Assembly (NCBI RefSeq): GCF_020172665.1
Contig: NZ_CP083985.1
Coordinates: 3,116,040-3,180,039, forward strand
DNA length: 64,000 nucleotides
Origin: [Mycobacterium] zoologicum
Lineage (GTDB): Bacteria > Actinomycetota > Actinomycetes > Mycobacteriales > Mycobacteriaceae
Reading direction: 5' to 3'
Below the pieces are notes generated by a model that made no database searches, was not told the DNA's origin, and saw nothing but the letters and a program-made list of their open reading frames with translations. Each line of letters begins with the position of its first letter. The stretch's first letter is position 1. This document shows positions 39,523-47,047 of this stretch, in pieces. A program made the position numbers and the translations under genes.

Positions 39523-39744
39523 ATGAAGCAGGTCAAGGTCCAGTATGCGAAGACACACCTGTCCGCGATGATCGCCGCCGTCGAGGGCGGCGAAGAATTC
39601 GTCATCGCCCGCGGCGACCACCCGGCCGCCCGACTGATCCCGCTCGCCAGCCCAGGCGACCGCGAACTCGGCTTCGTCGCTTATGTGGTTCCCGAGGCGT
39701 TCTTCGACCCACTGCCCGAAGAAGAACTCACCGCATGGCAGTGA
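39523..39744 (+). CDS. Phd/YefM-type antitoxin of a VapBC pair
   Basis: 73 residues from ATG 39523 (MKQVKVQYAKTHLSAMI). The N-terminal KTHLSAMIAAVEGGEEFVIARG is the DNA-binding Phd fold; the acidic C-terminus (FFDPLPEEELTAWQ) would fold over the toxin. It overlaps the toxin gene by 10 nt and is likely leaderless. The antitoxin should neutralise the PIN toxin and repress its own promoter at the half-sites 39474-39504. Confidence 0.9.
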   Translation: MKQVKVQYAKTHLSAMIAAVEGGEEFVIARGDHPAARLIPLASPGDRELGFVAYVVPEAFFDPLPEEELTAWQ

Positions 39745-40130
39745 CGTACCTGCTGGACACCCATGCTGTGCTGTGGGCGCTCACGGCCCCGGCCCGCCTG
39801 GGACGCGAGGCTCGCGAAGTCCTCACCGACCGATCCGTCCCCATCGTTGTGTCGACGGTGTCAGCCTGGGAACTGTCCACCAAGCAGCGGCTGGGCAAGC
39901 TTCCTCAAGCAGACGCAATCCTTGGCGCCTATTCCAGGCATCTTGACCGCTTAGGCGCCACCAGATTGCCGATCACCGAGGAGCACGCACTCCTGGCCGG
40001 ACGACTCGACTGGGACCATCGGGACCCGTTCGATCGCATGCTCGCGGCCCAGGCAATCATCGGATCCATGACCCTGATCACCGGTGATGCCGCATTCGCC
40101 GGCCTTGCCGGCGTTCCGGTGTTGTGGTGA
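39735..40130 (+). CDS. VapC-type PIN-domain ribonuclease toxin
   Basis: 131 residues. The PIN acidic residues are D8 (LLDTHAVLWAL), E46 (SAWELSTK), D97/D100 (HRDPFDRML) and D118 (ITGDAAF). Such toxins are Mg-dependent RNases that cut tRNA or rRNA. It overlaps the antitoxin by 10 nt. The H-R-D-P-F-D motif is typical for the subgroup paired with Phd-type antitoxins. Confidence 0.92.
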   Translation: MAVTYLLDTHAVLWALTAPARLGREAREVLTDRSVPIVVSTVSAWELSTKQRLGKLPQADAILGAYSRHLDRLGATRLPITEEHALLAGRLDWDHRDPFDRMLAAQAIIGSMTLITGDAAFAGLAGVPVLW

Positions 40131-40183
40131 GATCACGGGCCCGCCGGACCAGTACCTAGATCTTCGAAACGAGAGGAACCGCG

Positions 40184-41006
40184 ATGCCGGACAGTAAGTT
40201 TTCCGCATAGCTCCAGTGCGTTGCTCGACGCCGTCGAACAGTCGCCGAAGGCAGTTGCAGTACACGATAAATCGGCCTGGGTCGGGCTCTTCGCCGCCGA
40301 CGGGCAGGTGAACGACCCCGTCGGGTCGACTCCCCATGTCGGCCCGGAAGCCATCGGGCGTTTCTTCGACACCTTCATCGCACCGAACACCATCGAGTTC
40401 GACGTCGCCAACGATGTGGTCGCGGGGATGTCGGTGTTTCGAGACCTCACGGTGCGTACCACGATGTCCACGGGTGTGACCATGCACATCCCGATGCACC
40501 TGCGCTATGACCTTGTCTCCGAAGGGCCGGACAACGCGCCGAAGATCCAGCGGCTGTTCGCTCATTGGGAACTGCAGAAGATGATCGGGCAGCTGCTGAC
40601 CTCAGGTGGTCGTGGACTGTTGGCGTCGGTCATCCTGGGCCCGCAACTGCTTCGTCATCAGGGGCTCTCCGGCTGCGCCGGCTTCCTCCGCGGCCTGTCC
40701 GGGGTTCGCAAGCGTGGCAAGCGCCGGGTCGAGGATCTGGTCGCGGCACTGGGCCGCACCGATGTGCCAACGGTTTCCGCCCTGCTGGCACCGAACGCCA
40801 CGCTGAGCACCGACGGCGTCACCAAGGCCACGGTTGCCGAGTTCGTCTCAACTGCACAGCATCTCGCGGTCGACAAGCTGCTTGCCGCCGGACACACCGT
40901 GACTGCCACGGTGCGGCTGAACGGCAGGCGCGGGGTGGGGTTGTTCGAGTTCGCTCGCGACTCCGCTGACCGGGGCGCGATTTCGGCTGTGCGCCTTTAT
41001 ATCTAG
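40184..41006 (+). pseudogene. NTF2/SnoaL-like (ketosteroid-isomerase fold) protein, probable frameshift near the start
   Basis: A good start (ATG 40184, with GAGAGG at 40171-40176 as ribosome binding site) reads only eight codons before TAG at 40208. The conserved protein continues in the +1 frame to 41006, with no ATG or GTG of its own near that point (first usable codon TTG 40221). Removing one T from the TTTT run at 40199-40202 would join MPDSKF to the body. The first ~120 residues (SAWVGLFAADGQVNDPVGS, IGRFFDTFI, MHLRYDLVSEG) are a SnoaL-like NTF2 fold; the C-terminal ~130 residues add a second such domain of weaker similarity. The defect may be a sequencing error or a real mutation. If intact, length is about 273 residues. 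Confidence 0.7.
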
Positions 41007-41758
41007 AGCAGGCCCGGGATGAGTGCCTTGCGGTTGGGCGGGTAGTCGGGGAACTGCTGCCGGTACCACTTGTGGGTCGCCATCGCCCGTGGGCCCAGGT
41101 TGGCGATGGAGAAGAGCACGAAGATCAGGCCGGGAACGGTCCAGGCCATGATCGCCCAGCCCGCCCACAAGATGAGCTCACCGAAATAGTTGCCCGAGGA
41201 CACCCAGCGATACACCCCGCCGTACGGGATGCTGTACCCGCTGCTGCCGTCGGCGCGCAGCCCGATCAGGATGCGGTCGGCCTGGAAATTGATCACCCAG
41301 CCGATCACCGCGACAGCGAGGCCCAGGATGAAGCGGGGGTCGACGAACCAGCGCTCCTGCTGCAGGTGCGGGGCCAGTGCCACCGCATAGCCGTTGGCGA
41401 ACCCGTTGACGGCGTTGAAGATGAAGCCGAAGGCGATTCCCGAGATAGGGAACCGCTTGTCATCGCCCTTGCGGCTGAGCGGATAGAGCAGCCCGCGGTA
41501 GAGGTAGTGGCACTGCCACAGCGCGTACAACACGACCGCCGGCGCTCCATGCCGGTGCGCCACGAGCCAGAACGTCACGGTGAACGCCCACCACTGCGGG
41601 CATTCGAACATCAGCCAGCTGATCTTGCCGGGCAGCGTGAAGCGCTGATCCGGGCCGGCGAACCGGCCGTAGGGATTGGTGAACCAGAAGCTGCCGGCGA
41701 AGGTGACGATCGTCAGGACGATCAGGAAGATGAGCGCGGCGTGGTAGAGACCGGCCAT
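41003..41758 (-). CDS. 3-oxo-5-alpha-steroid 4-dehydrogenase-like membrane protein
   Basis: 251 residues, about six hydrophobic helices. The C-terminal half matches steroid 5-alpha-reductases: GYSIPYGGVYRWVSSGNYFGE, ANLGPRAMATHKWY and FPDYPPNRKALIPGLL, the NADPH-binding region of that family. It would reduce the C4-C5 double bond of a 3-oxo-steroid or a similar enone lipid in the membrane. It converges with the NTF2-like gene, the stops overlapping by 4 nt. The pairing of a ketosteroid-isomerase-fold protein with a 5-alpha-reductase homologue hints at steroid chemistry, but substrates are not shown. Confidence 0.85.
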   Translation of the reverse strand: MAGLYHAALIFLIVLTIVTFAGSFWFTNPYGRFAGPDQRFTLPGKISWLMFECPQWWAFTVTFWLVAHRHGAPAVVLYALWQCHYLYRGLLYPLSRKGDDKRFPISGIAFGFIFNAVNGFANGYAVALAPHLQQERWFVDPRFILGLAVAVIGWVINFQADRILIGLRADGSSGYSIPYGGVYRWVSSGNYFGELILWAGWAIMAWTVPGLIFVLFSIANLGPRAMATHKWYRQQFPDYPPNRKALIPGLL

Positions 41759-41781
41759 GGTGGAACCTTTCGTCCGGGGCG

Positions 41782-42315
41782 CTAGGCAGCGGGGTCTTGG
41801 CGCCTGCCCGGCGCGAAATGGTCGAAGGCGGCGCGCATGTCGGCGATGTTCCCATCGGTGTTCTGCAGCGTGACCGAAACGTCACCAAAGGTTTTCGTCC
41901 CCAGTCCCCGGGTTGCCCGTCGGATCCAGCCCGCGACGCCGTCGGGCGGGTAGTTTTCCGGGTCGTTGAGGTACAGGTCGGCGATCTGGATCCGGCCCAT
42001 GTCGACGGTGGCTATGCGCTCGATCGCGCTCCACGGAATCACCCGTTTGCAGTAGCGCCGCCCGTAGACACCTTCGGCGTCGACGCGAACCTCGACGCCG
42101 GACTGGAAGAGCTGCGGAACCATCATCACCAGACCGAGACCGAAGAACACGATCCCGATCCAGCCGATCACGTGCAGGGTTTCGGGTGGAACCCCACGCA
42201 CCGCGTCGATCGGCCCGAAGCCTCCCGCGAGCCGCACCCCGCCCAGCAGCAACGCCACCGCGAGGGCGACCAGGCGCGCGACCCGCCAACGATTCAGATG
42301 TGCCTCGAACGGCAT
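41782..42315 (-). CDS. Two-helix membrane protein with a PH-like domain, unknown function
   Basis: 177 residues. Two hydrophobic segments (residues 14-33 and 46-70) precede a soluble domain with a PH-like pattern (VEVRVDAEGVYGRRYCKRVIPWSAI in part, IERIATVDMG). Such domains occur in small bacterial membrane proteins of unknown role (STM3941-like). It lies 23 nt upstream of the 5-alpha-reductase-like gene on the same strand, so it is probably co-transcribed with it. Confidence 0.72.
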   Translation of the reverse strand: MPFEAHLNRWRVARLVALAVALLLGGVRLAGGFGPIDAVRGVPPETLHVIGWIGIVFFGLGLVMMVPQLFQSGVEVRVDAEGVYGRRYCKRVIPWSAIERIATVDMGRIQIADLYLNDPENYPPDGVAGWIRRATRGLGTKTFGDVSVTLQNTDGNIADMRAAFDHFAPGRRQDPAA

Positions 42316-42371
42316 GCGCCCTCCCGATGTGTCGATGGGAGAACCCTAGTGGACGTGCAACTGTGAGGTGA

Positions 42372-42764
42372 CTATGAGTCACCGTCGGTATCGGCGATGC
42401 GCGCCTTGAACTCTGGGCACTCCACCAGCGGCGTGTGGGTACAGGTGACGGCGTGGGTGAGGCTGTCGCGCATCCGGGTGAGACGCGCGATCTCCTCGTC
42501 GAGCTGACTGGCTTTCTCGGCCATTCGGACCCGCAGTTCGGTGTCGCTGGGTGTGGCCGACAGGAATCGCTCGATCTGGGCCAGGGTGAACCCGGCCGAC
42601 TTGGCGCAGCCGATCAGCGCGAGCCGGTCGAGCACCGCCGGCTCGTAGGTGCGGCGCAGACCGTTGCGCTCCCCCGAGGTGATCAATCCACGCCGCTCGT
42701 AGAACCTCAGGGCCGATGACGCCAGGCCCGATCGCTTGGTCACCTCGGCGATGTCCAGCAGCAT
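42372..42764 (-). CDS. MerR-family transcriptional regulator
   Basis: 130 residues. The winged helix is at 2-70 (DIAEVTKRSGLASSALRFYERRGL), then a dimerisation coiled coil (81-105). Two Cys, C108 and C116, are spaced C-x7-C like the metal loop of CueR, followed by PEF. This could bind a metal or act as a redox switch, but related MerR proteins with an ECPxF ending have no proven effector. It diverges from the lipase-like gene; the 79-nt gap holds a perfect dyad between a 19-nt-spaced -35 and -10, the typical MerR target. Confidence 0.88.
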   Translation of the reverse strand: MLLDIAEVTKRSGLASSALRFYERRGLITSGERNGLRRTYEPAVLDRLALIGCAKSAGFTLAQIERFLSATPSDTELRVRMAEKASQLDEEIARLTRMRDSLTHAVTCTHTPLVECPEFKARIADTDGDS

Positions 42765-42774
42765 TGTCCGTTCC

Positions 42775-42805
42775 TTGACTTGAAGTGTGGTTCAAGTCAG
42801 ATACT
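42775..42805 (+). promoter_or_regulatory. MerR-type promoter: dyad inside a 19-nt spacer
   Basis: -35 TTGACT (42775-42780) and -10 GATACT (42800-42805) are separated by 19 nt, too long for ordinary sigma-70-type promoters but standard for MerR-controlled ones. The perfect dyad TGACTTGAA (42776-42784) / TTCAAGTCA (42791-42799) fills the spacer. The promoter points toward the hydrolase at 42844. Confidence 0.85.
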
Positions 42806-42843
42806 AGCGACACCCCCGCCCCCAGCGAAAGGAAACCTCCATC

Positions 42844-43779
42844 ATGACGCTACATCCGCAGGTCAAAGCACATCTCGATCGACTGGCCGGCAGCAACTTC
42901 GCCGACCTGCACGACTTCACCCCGGAGCAGGTTCGCCAGGGTATGCGACTCATGACCCAAGCCCTGGGCCCCGGCGAAGCCGTTGCCGCCGTGCAGGATC
43001 ACGTCATTGCCACCCCATCCGGTGAGTTGGCGATCCGGATCTATCACCCGCAGCCGGACCGGGCGCTGCCTGTCCTCGTCTTCTTCCACGGCGGTGGCTA
43101 CGTACTCGGCGACCTGAACACCCACGACAGCCTGGCCCGAGCACTGGCCAACCGCACCAGTCGCGTCGTCGTCTCCGTGGACTATCCGCTGTCCCCGGAG
43201 CAAAAATATCCGGCCGCGATCAATGCCGGTTTCGCCGCCACGCGCTGGGTGGCCGCGCACGCGGCGGACTTCGGCGGCGACGGTACGAACCTCGCGGTCG
43301 CCGGCGACAGTGCCGGAGGCAATCTCGCGGCGGTGGTCGCACTGCTCGCCCGCGACGCCGGTGGCCCCGAGATCGCAGCCCAAGTGCTGATCTATCCCGA
43401 CGTGGATTTCCGGCGCAGCAACGTCTCCATCCGGGAGTTCGCCGGCAAATACGGCAACATCAGCCGACCGACGCAGCAGTGGTTCATGAACCACTACCTC
43501 AACGCCGAGCATGAAAAGCTGGACGGACACGTCTCGCCGCTGCTGGCCACGGCACTCGACGGACTGCCACCGGCGCTGATCATCACCGCCGAATACGACG
43601 CATTGCGCGACGAAGGCGAGGAATACGGCACCCGGCTTCGGGCTGCTGGAGTTCTCACCACCGTCATCCGCTACCCGGGCATGATCCACGAGTTCATCCG
43701 CTGGCCCTTCGACGACGCCGCCCGCGCACTCGACGACATCGCTGCCGCGCTGCGGACGGCTGCAGTGTCTCCGCGTTGA
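42844..43779 (+). CDS. Hormone-sensitive-lipase-family alpha/beta-hydrolase
   Basis: 311 residues. HGGGY at 82-86 (oxyanion hole), GDSAGG at 154-159 (nucleophile Ser156), a late EYDALRDEGEEYG acid region and MIHEF for the His. This is the LipN/LipH-type esterase family that acts on short acyl esters. GAAAGGA (42827-42833) is the ribosome binding site. The upstream MerR-type promoter predicts induction by the MerR effector. The fatty acid permease gene follows after 37 nt. Confidence 0.92.
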   Translation: MTLHPQVKAHLDRLAGSNFADLHDFTPEQVRQGMRLMTQALGPGEAVAAVQDHVIATPSGELAIRIYHPQPDRALPVLVFFHGGGYVLGDLNTHDSLARALANRTSRVVVSVDYPLSPEQKYPAAINAGFAATRWVAAHAADFGGDGTNLAVAGDSAGGNLAAVVALLARDAGGPEIAAQVLIYPDVDFRRSNVSIREFAGKYGNISRPTQQWFMNHYLNAEHEKLDGHVSPLLATALDGLPPALIITAEYDALRDEGEEYGTRLRAAGVLTTVIRYPGMIHEFIRWPFDDAARALDDIAAALRTAAVSPR

Positions 43780-43803
43780 CCCGCCCCGGGCAGCCGCGGC
43801 ATC

Positions 43804-43809
43804 TATCGT
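43804..43809 (+). promoter_or_regulatory. Possible -10 for leaderless expression of the permease gene
   Basis: TATCGT ends 7 nt before ATG 43817. No ribosome binding site is seen in front of the ATG, which supports a leaderless start additional to read-through from the lipase gene. No -35 at proper spacing. Confidence 0.4.
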
Positions 43810-43816
43810 TGGCGCG

Positions 43817-45211
43817 ATGACCGAGCTGCGAACCCGACGTCGGGGCGTCATGCAATCGCTCACCGGGCTCAGCGTCCGCTACGTCGAGCGCCTGATGCCC
43901 GACCCGTATCTGTTCGCGGTGATCCTGACGCTCATCGTCGCCGGGCTGGTCGCCGCGCTGGTGCCCGGAGCATCCGCCCACGGCATGCTGACGGCGTGGT
44001 ACTCCGGCGTCTGGGGGCAGGCGAATATCTTCACCTTCGCCTTCCAGATGGTGCTGATCCTGGTGACGGGATACACGCTGGCCGAGGCACCGGTTCTCAA
44101 GCGAGCCATCGTTCGCGCCGCCGCGCTGCCGCGCACTCAGGCGCAGGGCGCGCTGCTGTGCTTCACCGTGAGTGCCGTTGCCTCCCTGCTGAACTGGGGC
44201 CTCGGACTGGTTGCCGGAGCGCTGGTGGCCCGGCAGCTGGCGCGGCGTTTCCCCGACTCGCATTTCGGCTACCTGATCGCCGCGGCGTTCATGGGTTTCA
44301 TCGTCTGGACGCAGGGGCTCTCGTCGTCGATCGCGCTGGCGAACACCGATTCGGGCAGCCCCATCAACGTGATCCACAAGATCGCCGGCTTCACCGTGCC
44401 GTTGAGCCAGACCATCTTCCAGCCGTACAGCTGGTTGTCGGTGATCCTCGTGCTGGCGATACTCGGGCTCGCGGTGTGGCGAATGGAACCCTCCGAGAGC
44501 CTGGCCCCCGATCCCGCGGTGTTCGAAGACGAAGCAGCCGTTGATGTATCGGCCGGCACGACGTTCGCCGAATGGCTGGAGAACCAGTGGATCCTCAACG
44601 TGCTGCTGTTCGCCGCGGGCATCAGCTACTTCGTGGCCAGTGGTTTCGCGCTGAACATCTCGTCGATGATCATGCTGTTCACCATCACCAGCGCCCTGCT
44701 GCACCACACCCCGATCCGGTTCATCCGGGCGTTCACCGGCGCCGCGAAGGTATCGGGCCCGCTGCTGCTGCAGTATCCGCTGTACGGCGGCCTGGTCGGC
44801 CTGCTCGCCTATCAGGGCTCCGAGGGCTCAAAGCCGTTGCAAACACTGCTGGCCCAGATGCTCGTGACCGGCGCGACGCAGTACACGCTGCCGTTCTTGA
44901 CGTTCCTGGGCTCGGTGATCATCAGCCTGTTCGTGCCGTCCGGCGGAGGGCACTGGGCGGTGCAGGGCCCGATCGCGGTCGACTCCGCGCTGGCGATCGG
45001 GCAGCAGTCGCCGGCCTATCTGGGATTGATCTCCATGGCTGTGGCCGTCGGCGAGGGCGTGGCGAACATGATCCAGCCGTTCTGGCTGCTCCCGCTACTG
45101 GCGATCGCGAAGCTCAATGTCCGCCAGGTGATGGGGTTTACGGTGGTGGCTTTCGTCATCGGGCTGGCGGTGTTGGGGGCGATGACATTGATTGCGCCGT
45201 GGGTGATTTGA
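43817..45211 (+). CDS. AtoE-type short-chain fatty acid permease
   Basis: 464 residues with about 11 hydrophobic helices. Conserved features: ERLMPDPYLFAVILT at the N-terminus, LNWGLGLVAGALVARQLAR, FVPSGGGHWAVQGPI, and MIQPFWLLPLLAI near the end. The family imports acetoacetate and short-chain fatty acids at the cytoplasmic membrane. It lies after the esterase, so a plausible unit is ester cleavage followed by acid uptake under MerR control. Confidence 0.9.
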   Translation: MTELRTRRRGVMQSLTGLSVRYVERLMPDPYLFAVILTLIVAGLVAALVPGASAHGMLTAWYSGVWGQANIFTFAFQMVLILVTGYTLAEAPVLKRAIVRAAALPRTQAQGALLCFTVSAVASLLNWGLGLVAGALVARQLARRFPDSHFGYLIAAAFMGFIVWTQGLSSSIALANTDSGSPINVIHKIAGFTVPLSQTIFQPYSWLSVILVLAILGLAVWRMEPSESLAPDPAVFEDEAAVDVSAGTTFAEWLENQWILNVLLFAAGISYFVASGFALNISSMIMLFTITSALLHHTPIRFIRAFTGAAKVSGPLLLQYPLYGGLVGLLAYQGSEGSKPLQTLLAQMLVTGATQYTLPFLTFLGSVIISLFVPSGGGHWAVQGPIAVDSALAIGQQSPAYLGLISMAVAVGEGVANMIQPFWLLPLLAIAKLNVRQVMGFTVVAFVIGLAVLGAMTLIAPWVI

Positions 45212-45251
45212 GTGAGGTGGTTTCCACACCCCGCGCAACGATATCGACTGC

Positions 45252-45257
45252 TATCAT
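45252..45257 (+). promoter_or_regulatory. -10 element for vapB2
   Basis: TATCAT ends 6 nt before ATG 45264, again a leaderless layout. ACGATA at 45239-45244 forms an imperfect dyad with TATCAT, so the antitoxin could bind over its own promoter. Confidence 0.5.
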
Positions 45258-45263
45258 CGTGAG

Positions 45264-45488
45264 ATGAGCGATCTCCTGATCCGTGACGTTCCCGACGACG
45301 TGATCGCCCGCCTCGATGCACAGGCCGAGCGACTGGGCCTCTCCCGCGTCGAGTACGTGCGCCGCCAATTGGCGGCCACACCGGCCGCCCCGCGGCGGTC
45401 GATCACATCCGAGGACATGGAGCGATTCGCGCAGAACTGCGCCGCCCTCGCTGACGAGGAGCTGATGCGTAAAGCGTGGGGCTGGTGA
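45264..45488 (+). CDS. Ribbon-helix-helix antitoxin of a VapBC pair
   Basis: 74 residues. The N-terminus ([25 protein letters not shown] in part) is the ribbon-helix-helix DNA-binding fold of VapB antitoxins; the C-terminal [17 protein letters not shown] would wrap the toxin. The stop overlaps the toxin GTG by 4 nt. It is a different antitoxin family from the first pair at 39523. Confidence 0.92.
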   Translation: MSDLLIRDVPDDVIARLDAQAERLGLSRVEYVRRQLAATPAAPRRSITSEDMERFAQNCAALADEELMRKAWGW

Positions 45489-45898
45489 CCGAGCAGCAGT
45501 GGCTGATCGACAAGTCGGCCCTGGTCCGACTGTCGGCCTGCGCCGACCCCCGACTCTGGCACAACCGCATCGGACGAGGCCTCGTCCGAATCAGCACCGT
45601 CACCAGACTGGAAGTGGGCTTCTCCTGCCAGACCGGCGACATCGCCCGCCGCGAACTGCGTGAGCCACCGGTGTCTTTGATGCCGGTGGAGTATCTGCAG
45701 CCGCGAATCGAGGACCGCGCCCTCGAAGTACAGACCTTGCTGGCTGACCGCGGTCAGCACCGTGCTCCGTCGATCCCCGACCTTCTCCTCGCCGCGACTG
45801 CCGAACTCGCCGGGCTGACTATCCTGCACGTCGACAAAGACTTCGATCTGATCACCGCGATTACCGGGCAACCCACGGAGCGATTGCAGCTGGCCTGA
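45485..45898 (+). CDS. VapC-type PIN-domain toxin
   Basis: 137 residues from GTG 45485. Acidic PIN residues: D9 ([11 protein letters not shown]), E43 (VTRLEVGFS), D99 ([11 protein letters not shown]) and D117 ([10 protein letters not shown]). A Mg-dependent RNase of the VapC family. Its stop is about 10 nt from the jetD stop on the other strand, so the pair abuts the Wadjet operon. Confidence 0.93.
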   Translation: MTEQQWLIDKSALVRLSACADPRLWHNRIGRGLVRISTVTRLEVGFSCQTGDIARRELREPPVSLMPVEYLQPRIEDRALEVQTLLADRGQHRAPSIPDLLLAATAELAGLTILHVDKDFDLITAITGQPTERLQLA

Positions 45899-45907
45899 GC
45901 TCGCCGC

Positions 45908-47047
45908 TCAACATCGAAGCCGCTGCTGCACCCACCCCCAGTCGATGCGCTCCTGCTCCAGCCTCACACGCTCCCCCAGCACGTCGGAGACCAGGTCGGC
46001 ATACAGCTCTTGCTCGTCCGTCGCCAGCCGGGTGAGAGCCGAGTGGGCCGGCCGGTCCTCGGTCACCCACCGATCACAGTGCGCCAGCAGTGTCTCCCGG
46101 TCCATTAGCACCGAACGCGCCAAAGGCAACCAAGCCCGTAGCCGGTCGAGGATGGCGAACCCGTGCGTGTCGATATCGCCCCAGTACACGACGTCGGCCT
46201 CGGCCAGCCACGGCAATCGGCCCACGGCGTCTACCTCGAAACCCTTGCCCCAGATCACCACCCCGTCGTCGGGAACCTCAAGGCTCAGGTAGCTGATCTC
46301 GTTCTCCACGATGATCACGATCCCCGGTTGCACGTCCAGCCGCGCCAGCTCCTCGGAACGCAGCGCCAGCTCAGTCAACGATGTCGGGAACCCCAGTGAC
46401 GGTGCGGGCCGCAGCCGCACCAACCCGGGTTTAGCCCGAAGTCCAAGCCCGGAAAGGAATCCCGACGCCGACGAAGGGACGCCCAGCATCGCCGCCAGAG
46501 CCGAGCGGTGCCGCTCGGCGAACTTGGTGTCCACACCGGGTGCGCTGATCTCTCGCAGATAGCGCTGCGAGCCCCGGTTCGTGTCCAGCCACTCGTAGGC
46601 GGCGATCAGCTGCGGCAGCTGCGACCCCAGGTCGAGGGCACGATGCGGATTGTCGACGATCCAGTGCCGCACCAGCGGATACCCTTGCGCGAGAGCCAAA
46701 AGCCCGTCGAACCGGCGCACCGATGCCGCCACCCCCAGCAGCACCCAGGCCTGCTCAATACCTGACACCACCGCACGAAGCGGCAGACGGTTGCGACCGA
46801 CCGCCCTGCCGCCGATCGACTGCCAGACCAGCGTGTACCTTGTGTCGTCGCGCCGACCGGCATCCAGGGCCGCCACCCAGGCGCGGGCGGCGGAGATGTC
46901 GTCGCCGATCTGCGAGGGTTTCGGGCCGCGCAGCGGCACCTCGATCGGCGCGAAGGGCTCGCCGTCGGCGTAGCCGCGCAGTAGCGATCCGTCTGCCCAG
47001 CGGCGTCGGACCTTAGCGGCGATGTCCTCTGGCGTGGTCCACCCCAT
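45908..47047 (-). CDS. jetD: Wadjet nuclease subunit JetD (DUF3322/DUF2220)
   Basis: 379 residues. The N-terminal half is a DUF3322-like helical domain; the C-terminal half is a TOPRIM nuclease domain with VIIVENEISY (E248, E250) and WGDIDTHG (D291, D293), the metal-binding acids of JetD/EptD-type nucleases. In Wadjet systems JetD cuts circular plasmid DNA after the JetABC condensin has extruded it. The ATG overlaps the jetC stop (TAATG in the gene direction). Last gene of the operon. Confidence 0.93.
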   Translation of the reverse strand: MGWTTPEDIAAKVRRRWADGSLLRGYADGEPFAPIEVPLRGPKPSQIGDDISAARAWVAALDAGRRDDTRYTLVWQSIGGRAVGRNRLPLRAVVSGIEQAWVLLGVAASVRRFDGLLALAQGYPLVRHWIVDNPHRALDLGSQLPQLIAAYEWLDTNRGSQRYLREISAPGVDTKFAERHRSALAAMLGVPSSASGFLSGLGLRAKPGLVRLRPAPSLGFPTSLTELALRSEELARLDVQPGIVIIVENEISYLSLEVPDDGVVIWGKGFEVDAVGRLPWLAEADVVYWGDIDTHGFAILDRLRAWLPLARSVLMDRETLLAHCDRWVTEDRPAHSALTRLATDEQELYADLVSDVLGERVRLEQERIDWGWVQQRLRC

